Source of the DNA: Pleomorphochaeta sp.
GTDB taxonomy: Bacteria > Spirochaetota > Spirochaetia > Sphaerochaetales > Sphaerochaetaceae
NCBI GenBank assembly: GCA_028532815.1
Contig: JAQQAS010000032.1
Coordinates: 1-56,897, forward strand
Length of the DNA: 56,897 bases
Direction: 5' to 3'
Shown: positions 8,160 through 15,351 of the stretch, in pieces
Layout of the letters: each line of letters starts with the position of its first letter
Numbering within the stretch: the stretch's first letter is position 1
Notes under the pieces: model-generated
Seen by the model: only the letters and a program-made list of their open reading frames with translations
Told to the model about the DNA's origin: nothing
Databases searched by the model: none
Program-made: the position numbers and the translations under genes

Positions 8160-9092
8160 ATGTGGGAAACTATTACTCAAATTGCACCTTATGCTGTAGC
8201 TTATACTATTCCTCTATTGATGGGAGCTCTTAGCGGTCTAGTTAGTGAAAGAAGTGGTGTTATTAACCTTTGTGTTGAAGGCTATATGTTAGTGGGATAT
8301 TTTATCAGTGCTTTAACTATTTCTATATTACAACCTATTATGGGCAATTCAGCGTTGTTAATTGGTTTAATTGTAGCTATGATTGGCGGTGCAATATTCT
8401 CTTTATTACATGGTTTTGCTTCAATTAGTTTAAAAGCTGACCAAGTTATTAGTGGTACTGCTGTAAACCTGATTGCTACAGCTTTAACTGTTTATATTGC
8501 AAGAAATGTTACAGGATCTGGTAATATTTCAATCATGTTAGGTATTGTAAGAAGTGATGTACCTGTATTGCATAGCATTCCAATATTAGGCAAATTATTA
8601 TTTACAAACACATATTGGAGTACTTGGTTGTGTATTGCAATCTGGGCTTTCTTCTGGTGGTTGTTATATAAAACTAGTTTTGGCTTAAGACTTAGAGGTT
8701 GTGGAGAACATCCTTCAGCTGTTGCATCAGCAGGTATTAATGTTCATAAAATGAGATACATTGCTGTTATGTTATCAGGTGCTCTAGGAGCTCTAGCTGG
8801 TGGCGTTATGATAGTAACTTATAGTGGAGAATTTAATGGTTCTGTTGCAGGTCTTGGATTCTTAGCTGTTGCAGCTATGATCTTTGGTCAATGGAAGCCT
8901 TTAGGAATTTTAGGTGCTACATTCTTCTTTGGAATAGCTACTACAATTGGTAATGTTTCACAATTATTTGCATCATTATCATCATTCCCTCCAGTTATAT
9001 TTAAAGTATTCCCTTATGCAATTACATTAGTTGCTCTAGTACTATTTAGTAAAAGTAGTGCAGCACCTAAAGCAGATGGTGAACCATTCTAA
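8160..9092 (+). CDS. Nucleoside ABC transporter permease 2
   Basis: The 310-residue inner-membrane permease is of the second BPD_transp_2 subtype (NupC/YufQ). It has the characteristic SGVINLCVEGYML near residue 35, DQVISGTAVNL, and the coupling loop FGLRLRGCGEHPSAVASAGI (about 180-199). About eight to nine hydrophobic segments are visible. GAGGAG at 8144-8151 gives the ribosome site. It ends the four-gene nucleoside operon, and a terminator follows 38 bases later. Confidence 0.93.
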   Translation: MWETITQIAPYAVAYTIPLLMGALSGLVSERSGVINLCVEGYMLVGYFISALTISILQPIMGNSALLIGLIVAMIGGAIFSLLHGFASISLKADQVISGTAVNLIATALTVYIARNVTGSGNISIMLGIVRSDVPVLHSIPILGKLLFTNTYWSTWLCIAIWAFFWWLLYKTSFGLRLRGCGEHPSAVASAGINVHKMRYIAVMLSGALGALAGGVMIVTYSGEFNGSVAGLGFLAVAAMIFGQWKPLGILGATFFFGIATTIGNVSQLFASLSSFPPVIFKVFPYAITLVALVLFSKSSAAPKADGEPF

Positions 9093-9129
9093 AAACTATT
9101 GTTAAATATGAAATTTTAGTTTATTATTG

Positions 9130-9163
9130 TAGGGACTTTTTTAAGTCCCTATTTTTATTTTTT
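9130..9163 (+). terminator. Terminator of the nucleoside transport operon
   Basis: A 9-bp perfect stem, TAGGGACTT (9130-9138) with AAGTCCCTA (9143-9151), is followed by a T tract to 9163. The tract runs straight into the ribosome site (GGAG) of the next gene. Confidence 0.85.
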
Positions 9164-9174
9164 GGAGATAATAA

Positions 9175-9453
9175 ATGCAATTTAGAGCATCACATATTTT
9201 AGTTAAAGATAAAGCACTAGCCCAAAAAATAGCTATTGAAGCCAAACAAGGTGGAAATTTTGCTATGCTTGCTAGAAAATATTCAACTTGCCCTTCAAAG
9301 AGCAAGGGAGGAGATTTAGGTTGGTTTTCCCCTGGACAGATGGTACCACCTTTTGAAAATGCTGTAAAAAAATTGTCCCATAATAGAATTAGTGATCCTG
9401 TAAAAACTCAATTTGGTTATCACATAATCAAAAAAACTGGAATTAAAGAATAA
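9175..9453 (+). CDS. ppiC: Small parvulin-type peptidyl-prolyl isomerase
   Basis: The product has 92 residues, with no signal peptide or extra domains, so it is a minimal cytoplasmic parvulin like E. coli PpiC. Family motifs are RASHILVKD at the start, FAMLARKYSTCPS, GGDLGWF, PPFENAV and TQFGYHIIK at the end. It catalyses cis-trans isomerisation of prolyl bonds in protein folding. GGAG sits 8 nt before the ATG. The operon terminator lies just upstream, so it is transcribed by read-through or from an unseen promoter. RNase HI and the chromate transporter genes follow closely. Confidence 0.92.
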   Translation: MQFRASHILVKDKALAQKIAIEAKQGGNFAMLARKYSTCPSKSKGGDLGWFSPGQMVPPFENAVKKLSHNRISDPVKTQFGYHIIKKTGIKE

Positions 9454-9463
9454 AGGATTACAA

Positions 9464-9907
9464 ATGGATGAAATAATAATATATACAGATGGCGGTTGCA
9501 AAGGCAATCCAGGAGTAGGGGCATGGGCTTTTGTAATGTATAGTAATGATCAGTTAATTACAGAGCAAAGTTCAGGTGTTGTTTATACAACAAACAATCA
9601 AATGGAATTAACTGCCGTAATAGTAGCTTTAAGATCTTGTTTAAAAGTTAATCCTAAAAAAATTATTGTTAATACAGATAGCCAATATGTTAAGAATGGT
9701 ATAACTACTTGGGTACACAACTGGAAGAAAAACGGCTGGAAAACAGCTAATAAAAAACCTGTAAAGAATAAAGAACTATGGGTTGAGCTCGATCAGTTAA
9801 ATTCAAAATTAAACGTAACTTATCAATGGGTAAAAGGCCACGCTGGTATAGATTTAAATGAGAGATGTGATACTTTGGTCAATATTGAGATGGATAAATT
9901 AAGTTAA
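9464..9907 (+). CDS. rnhA: Ribonuclease HI
   Basis: The 147-residue cytoplasmic endonuclease cuts the RNA strand of RNA-DNA hybrids (R-loops, primer removal). All metal ligands are present: Asp9 (YTDGGCKGNPG), Glu48 (NNQMELTAV), Asp72 (NTDSQYV) and Asp136 (NERCDTLVN), plus His126 in VKGHAG. The basic protrusion (WKKNGWKTANKKPVKNKELW) used for hybrid binding is intact. The length is normal. It is read 10 bases after the parvulin gene. Confidence 0.97.
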   Translation: MDEIIIYTDGGCKGNPGVGAWAFVMYSNDQLITEQSSGVVYTTNNQMELTAVIVALRSCLKVNPKKIIVNTDSQYVKNGITTWVHNWKKNGWKTANKKPVKNKELWVELDQLNSKLNVTYQWVKGHAGIDLNERCDTLVNIEMDKLS

Positions 9908-9908
9908 A

Positions 9909-10472
9909 ATGAATAATAATAAAGTTTCTTTGGTATCTTTATTTACGTCTTTTGCTTCTATCGGTGCAATAACTTTCGGAGGTGGGTATGCTATGTTACC
10001 TTTCTTAGAAAGAGAAGTTTGCGATAAAAGAGCCTGGATAAAAAATGAAGAATTGTTAGATTTTTATGCTTTAGGACAATGTACTCCTGGTATAATAGCA
10101 ATTAATGTTGCAACTTATATTGGATATAAAAAAAGAGGATTCTTAGGTGCTTTATTTTCATCTATTGGTATTATTTTCCCTTCAATTTTTATCATCACAA
10201 TAATAAGTGCACTATTTATAAACTTTCAAGATAATCAGTATGTTATTAGTGCAGTTGCTGGAATAAAAGTTGTAGTTTGTGCCCTTATTGCAAATTCAAT
10301 CTACAGATTAGTAAAAAAAAGTATAATTGACAAAACTACATTTTCTTTATTTATCATAGCATTAATTTGTTTGTTTATATTCAAAATTAACATTTATTTA
10401 CTAATATTACTTTCTATTATAGCTGGTTTAGTTATAAAAAAAGTTAAAAAGGAATTATCTCATGCTAAGTAA
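9909..10472 (+). CDS. chrA: Chromate transporter family protein, N-terminal-type half
   Basis: At 187 residues this is one half of the classical two-domain ChrA. It carries the half-domain signature FASIGAITFGGGYAMLPFLE and ALGQCTPGIIAINVATYIGY, then four or five hydrophobic segments. Short-chain ChrA proteins work as pairs encoded by adjacent genes, and the second half follows with an 11-bp overlap. Family members export chromate or may act on other oxyanions; nothing in the context fixes the substrate. The start lies 1 base after rnhA. Confidence 0.88.
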   Translation: MNNNKVSLVSLFTSFASIGAITFGGGYAMLPFLEREVCDKRAWIKNEELLDFYALGQCTPGIIAINVATYIGYKKRGFLGALFSSIGIIFPSIFIITIISALFINFQDNQYVISAVAGIKVVVCALIANSIYRLVKKSIIDKTTFSLFIIALICLFIFKINIYLLILLSIIAGLVIKKVKKELSHAK

Positions 10473-11013
10473 TTTATTCCTTTTATTTATAGAATTTTTT
10501 AAAATAGGTTTGTTCACAATAGGTGGTGGACTTGCAACTATTCCATTTTTAAATGAATTAGCAATAAATAGACCAACTTGGATAACTCAAGTTGATATTT
10601 CTAACATGATAGCAATCTCACAATCAACACCAGGGCCTCTTGGCGTGAATATGGCAACATTTACAGGTTATAAGGTTGCAGGCATTTTAGGAGGGGTTGT
10701 TGCAAGTTTAGGCTTAGCAATGCCTGCCTTCATAATTATTCTTATTATTTCAAAGTACTTAAGTGGCTTTAATAAAAAGTGGTATGTAAAAGATTCTCTG
10801 TACGGTCTTAGAAGCGTTGTCTTAGCCTTAATTATTTATGCAGTTTCAAAAATTTTCTTAATTTCATTATTTAATGATGATTTTTCTATTAAATACACTG
10901 AAGTAATCATTTTTTTAATAATTATATTAATTTATAGAAAATTAAAAATACACCCACTTTTTTATATTGGAGCAGGTGCAATTATTGGAATAGTATTAAA
11001 GTTACCTTCTTAA
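10462..11013 (+). CDS. chrA: Chromate transporter family protein, C-terminal-type half
   Basis: This 183-residue partner carries the paralogous signature FKIGLFTIGGGLATIPFL and AISQSTPGPLGVNMATFTGY, followed by four or five hydrophobic segments. Its ATG lies inside the end of the first half gene (overlap 10462-10472), so the two are translationally coupled and probably form a heteromer. Its TAA stop (11011-11013) shares the palindrome TTAA with the stop of the convergent dehydratase gene. Confidence 0.88.
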   Translation: MLSNLFLLFIEFFKIGLFTIGGGLATIPFLNELAINRPTWITQVDISNMIAISQSTPGPLGVNMATFTGYKVAGILGGVVASLGLAMPAFIIILIISKYLSGFNKKWYVKDSLYGLRSVVLALIIYAVSKIFLISLFNDDFSIKYTEVIIFLIIILIYRKLKIHPLFYIGAGAIIGIVLKLPS

Positions 11014-12281
11014 TTCTTACTTTTTTCCATATTTTCTTTAGCAATAGATAACATTAACTTAATTCTGTTTTCTTGGTTAACCTTTGTTGCAGAAGGATCA
11101 TAGTCTATTGGAACAATATTAGTATCTTTAGCTCTTTCACTTACACTTCTAATCATTCCTTTTCCAGCAATATGATTAGGAAGACAACCAAAAGGTTGGG
11201 CACAAATAATGTTTTTATAACCCAATTCACTAAGCTCTAGCATTTCACTTGTTAGTAGCCAACCTTCACCCATCTTTACGCCATGATCAATTATTCCATC
11301 ACATAGGTTTTTCATATGAGCAAAACCTTTAGGGAGCACAAACTTATCAGTAACTTTATTAACATTTTTGTAAATCATAGATTCAAAAGATTCAACAATT
11401 CTTAAACCAAGATTTCTTAAAGGTAGATTAATAACTCTCTTTAAACCACCATAATATTTCTTATCATATTTAGCATTTTCCATACCATATAAGAAAAATC
11501 CTAATAAGGATGGGACCATAACTTCACAGTCTTGTTCTTCTAAAAAGTCTTGAAGGTGATTATTACCAAGTGGAGCAAATTTAATAAATATTTCTCCTAC
11601 AATTCCAACTTTAATTTTTTTTGTTCCATCAAGTTCGATATTTGCAAAATCTTTAGCAATTTTGATCAAATTATTTCTCATTGCATAGCCAATATAACCA
11701 CTATTGTTTGAAAATTTTGTAGATAATATGTGAATCCATTTGTTAACAATTTTTTCAGTTTCACCCTTATTGACCTCATAAGGTCTAGTTTGATTACTTA
11801 AAAGAGATAGTAAATCGCCATAAACTATTCCAGCAAAACCTTGTAAAATAATTCTAGGTGTTAGTTTAAATCCTGGATTTTTTTCCAAACCAAAGGATAA
11901 AGAAATTACTGGAATATAACTCATTTCTGCTCTTTCTAATGCTTTTCTAAGTAGGTAAATGTAATTGCTTGCTCTACATCCTCCGCCTGTTTGAGTTATT
12001 ACTAAAGCTATTTTATGCTTATCATATTTACCACTATTTATGGCATCAAGCATTTGACCAATAACCAATTGAGCTGGATAGCACATATCGTTGTGAACAT
12101 ATTTTAAACCCTCTTGAATAACTGAAGGCCCTTCGTTTGTTAACAATTCAGCTTTAAAACCGTTGTTTGTAAAAACTTCTTTAATAATTTCAAAATGAAT
12201 AGGTAACATTTGAGGGAGTAAAAGAGTATAGTCTTTTTTCATCTGTTTAGTAAATATTACTCTATCGGATTTATCTTTCAT
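11010..12281 (-). CDS. 2-hydroxyacyl-CoA dehydratase-like protein (HgdB/activase-associated)
   Basis: The 423-residue cytoplasmic protein resembles the BcrC/HgdB superfamily. Cys residues in DMCYPAQLVIGQ, TGGGCRASNY and ICAQPFGCLPNHIAGKGM could bind an iron-sulfur cluster. In many Firmicutes the same sequence is the C-terminal part of a very large fused activase-dehydratase protein; here it is a separate gene. Its start overlaps the activase gene by 11 bp, so the two are made together. The substrate is unknown: no CoA-transferase or fermentation genes flank it, and it may be one of the orphan ATP-driven low-potential reductases. GGAAG precedes the ATG. Confidence 0.82.
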   Translation of the reverse strand: MKDKSDRVIFTKQMKKDYTLLLPQMLPIHFEIIKEVFTNNGFKAELLTNEGPSVIQEGLKYVHNDMCYPAQLVIGQMLDAINSGKYDKHKIALVITQTGGGCRASNYIYLLRKALERAEMSYIPVISLSFGLEKNPGFKLTPRIILQGFAGIVYGDLLSLLSNQTRPYEVNKGETEKIVNKWIHILSTKFSNNSGYIGYAMRNNLIKIAKDFANIELDGTKKIKVGIVGEIFIKFAPLGNNHLQDFLEEQDCEVMVPSLLGFFLYGMENAKYDKKYYGGLKRVINLPLRNLGLRIVESFESMIYKNVNKVTDKFVLPKGFAHMKNLCDGIIDHGVKMGEGWLLTSEMLELSELGYKNIICAQPFGCLPNHIAGKGMIRSVSERAKDTNIVPIDYDPSATKVNQENRIKLMLSIAKENMEKSKN

Positions 12282-15195
12282 CTTGATCTTCCTTCAATGC
12301 AGCTAGAAGACTACGAAGTCTAATTTTAACTGAACCTAAGTTTGCAATTTCATCTATTTTTAATTGAGTATATATCTTATTTTTACTCTTTAAAATATCT
12401 TTTACTTCATCAGCTGTTACTGCATCCAAACCACAGCCAAAAGATACTAATTGAATTATATTCATATCTTTAGTATCTCCTACATAATGGGCTGCTAGAT
12501 ACATTCTATTGTGGTAAGTCCACTGATTTAATACTTTATGCTTTTTCTTATCAACAAATGAAGAAAGTGAATCTTCACTTATTATGGCACATTTTAATTG
12601 AAGAATTAAGTCATCTATACCATGGTTAACTTCTGGATCAATATGATATGGTCTTCCACAAAGTACCATTATTGGCATATTTTTTTCTCTTGCTAATTCA
12701 ACAATTTCTTTTCCTTTATTTATAACAGAATTTGTATAAGTTTCTTGTGCTTTATAAGCTAAATTTGTTGCATTATTAATTTCACTGTTAGAAAAAGTTC
12801 CTAATTTTGAGAGAATTTCTTTTAATCTCTTCTTAAACATTCTCTTATTAGCAACTGAAATATAATCATTAATATAATTAATATTATTTTCTTCTAGTTG
12901 AGGTGTATTTTTAGAAATAACTTCACCATAGTAGGCAACAACAGGACAGTTATAGTTATTATCTGCCTTCTTTTCATCAATATTAAAAGAAGAGTTTGGA
13001 ATAAATATATTCTCGATACCTTGCTCAATTAATTCTATAACGTGTCCATGAACAAGTTTTGCAGGGTAGCAAATTGTATCACTTGGAACTTGGCTCTGTC
13101 CTTTTAAATAAGTATCTCTTTTAGAGAATGGTGTAATATGAACTTCATATCCAAGTTCAGTAAATAAAGTATAATAGAAAGGTGCTAATTCAATTAAACC
13201 TAAGGCTAATGGTAAACCCATTCTACCTCTATTGCCTTTTTTCACAGGTTTTAAATTTTTAATATAATTTTGTTTATATCTAAATATATTTAATATTTCA
13301 CTATCTTCAATAAAATTAGTTGGATTAGTAAATCTTTCACATTTATTACCACTTATTAAAGTTCTATTGCCTTCGAATTTATTAATTGTTAATTGACAGT
13401 GGTTTGTACAACCTTTACAAACTCTAGTAGAAGTTGAGTGTGAGAAATTTGCTAATTGTTCTAAATTGAGTAGAGTAGTTTCTTTATTATCTTTTTTATG
13501 TTGTTCTTTAGCATATAGTGCACAACCAAAAGCACCCATTAAACCAGCTTGTTTACAACGAGTTACCTCTAAATTTAATTCCATTTCAAAAGATCTGAGA
13601 ACAGCATCATTTAAAAAAGTACCACCTTGAACAACTATATGTTTACCTAATCCCGTATTTGTTCTAATAACTTTATATAAAGCATTTTTAACAACTGATA
13701 TGGCTAGGCCCGCAAAAATATCCTCAATTTTAGCACCATCTTTTTGAGCTTGTTTAACACTAGAGTTCATAAATACTGTGCATCTAGATCCCAAATCTAC
13801 AGGATGGGTTGATTTTAATGCTAAAGAGGAAGCCTCTTCAGTGCTATAACCTAAAGCTTGGAAAAAGGTTTGTAAAAATGATCCACAACCTGATGAACAT
13901 GCTTCATTTAAGAAAATATCATCAATAACGCCATCTACAATTTTAAAGCATTTAATGTCTTGACCACCAATATCAATAATAAAGTCAGTTTCTTTATCAA
14001 AGTATTTAGCAGCTTTGTAATGGGCCATAGTTTCAACTAACGAATACTCTAAATTAAAAGCTTTTTGAATTAATAATTCGCCATAACCAGTTGAACAACC
14101 TTTTTTAATGTTAATATCGGGGTATTGAGTTATAAAACTATTTAAGAATTCTCTAACAGCTTCAACAGGATTACCTTTATTAGATTGATATCGTGTGTGA
14201 AGTAGATTATTTGATTCATCAATTATACACATTTTTATTGTAGTAGATCCTGAATCAATACCAAGGTAAGCATCACCTTTATAAGTACTTGGATCAACTG
14301 TTTTTAAAGATGCTTTTTGATGCCTTTTTCTAAAAGTTAATAAATCATCTTCTGTTTCAAATAATGGTGGTAAGCTATTGTATGAACCCACAATATTTGA
14401 AGTTTTCAAAATAGTGATTAAATTCTTTATTGAAAATTCTTCATTTGCACCTAATGCTGTTCCAATTGCTACATAATATAGTGAGTTTTCTGGGCAAAGA
14501 CCTTGAGTATTTAAAGTTTTATCAAAACAATCTCTTAATACACTCATAAATGTCAAAGGTCCACCAAGATAAATAACATTACCTTTAATTGGTCTACCCT
14601 GAGCTAAACCTGAAATAGTCTGGTTAACAACAGCCTGGAAAATAGAGAGAACGATATCACTTTTTTTAGCACCTTGGTTAATTAAAGGTTGTATATCACC
14701 TTTAGCAAAAACACCACACCTAGATGCGATAGGATAACTTAAGTTAGCTCTTTTAGCAATTTCGTTTAAGTCTTCAGTTTCTAAATCTAATAATGTAGCC
14801 ATTTGGTCTATAAAACTTCCTGTACCACCGGCACAAGTTCCATTCATTCTAACTTCGAGATTACCATCTAAAAATAATATTTTAGCATCTTCTCCACCAA
14901 GTTCAATAACAACATCAGTTCCTTTGTTATATTCTAAAATTGAAGTTCTTGTCGCATAAACTTCTTGGATAAATGGGACATTTAAACGATTAGCCATTCC
15001 CATTCCAGCAGAACCGGTAAGAGATAGTTTAATACTATCTGTATCAATAAGATTTTTTACAGTTTCTAGTAACGTTATTGTAGTTTCTTGTATCTTAGAG
15101 AAGTGACGTTTGTATGTTTTAAAAATAATTTTATTCTCATCATCTGTGAGTACACATTTAATGGTAGTGGAACCTATATCTAATCCTAATTTCAT
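12271..15195 (-). CDS. Tandem acyl-CoA dehydratase activase with DUF2229 domain
   Basis: This 974-residue cytoplasmic ATPase has two BadF/BadG/HgdC ASKHA domains in tandem. Domain 1 (about 1-255) has DIGSTTIK, NGTCAGGTGSFID and SRCGVFAKGD. Domain 2 (about 305-560) has GIDSGSTTIK, EACSSGCGSFLQ and GSRCTVFMNSS. In both, the two Cys match the residues that hold the dimer-bridging [4Fe-4S] cluster of HgdC. A Cys-rich linker (CKGCTNHC, then NKCERF) suggests another cluster. A DUF2229 region follows, with LPLALGLIELAPFY, GQSQVPSDTICYPAKLVHGH and LCGRPYHIDPEVNHG. The protein would drive ATP-dependent electron transfer to the overlapping dehydratase-like partner. AAGGGAA precedes the ATG. Confidence 0.88.
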   Translation of the reverse strand: MKLGLDIGSTTIKCVLTDDENKIIFKTYKRHFSKIQETTITLLETVKNLIDTDSIKLSLTGSAGMGMANRLNVPFIQEVYATRTSILEYNKGTDVVIELGGEDAKILFLDGNLEVRMNGTCAGGTGSFIDQMATLLDLETEDLNEIAKRANLSYPIASRCGVFAKGDIQPLINQGAKKSDIVLSIFQAVVNQTISGLAQGRPIKGNVIYLGGPLTFMSVLRDCFDKTLNTQGLCPENSLYYVAIGTALGANEEFSIKNLITILKTSNIVGSYNSLPPLFETEDDLLTFRKRHQKASLKTVDPSTYKGDAYLGIDSGSTTIKMCIIDESNNLLHTRYQSNKGNPVEAVREFLNSFITQYPDINIKKGCSTGYGELLIQKAFNLEYSLVETMAHYKAAKYFDKETDFIIDIGGQDIKCFKIVDGVIDDIFLNEACSSGCGSFLQTFFQALGYSTEEASSLALKSTHPVDLGSRCTVFMNSSVKQAQKDGAKIEDIFAGLAISVVKNALYKVIRTNTGLGKHIVVQGGTFLNDAVLRSFEMELNLEVTRCKQAGLMGAFGCALYAKEQHKKDNKETTLLNLEQLANFSHSTSTRVCKGCTNHCQLTINKFEGNRTLISGNKCERFTNPTNFIEDSEILNIFRYKQNYIKNLKPVKKGNRGRMGLPLALGLIELAPFYYTLFTELGYEVHITPFSKRDTYLKGQSQVPSDTICYPAKLVHGHVIELIEQGIENIFIPNSSFNIDEKKADNNYNCPVVAYYGEVISKNTPQLEENNINYINDYISVANKRMFKKRLKEILSKLGTFSNSEINNATNLAYKAQETYTNSVINKGKEIVELAREKNMPIMVLCGRPYHIDPEVNHGIDDLILQLKCAIISEDSLSSFVDKKKHKVLNQWTYHNRMYLAAHYVGDTKDMNIIQLVSFGCGLDAVTADEVKDILKSKNKIYTQLKIDEIANLGSVKIRLRSLLAALKEDQDER

Positions 15196-15351
15196 AAAAT
15201 TCCCTTGTTTTCTGTTTTGTAGAAAATTATAATTGATATAATAGTTGTATTATAATGACAAAATATACTAAAAATGACAGAATAATAATAGCATTTTTGT
15301 GAAAAAAATAGAATTAAAGTGAAATCTTTAATAAAAAAGGTAAAAAATAAT

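Noticed and set aside
10462-10472. Frameshift splitting a single long chromate transporter
   Set aside because: Each half has its own complete half-domain signature and start; paired short ChrA genes are a known arrangement.
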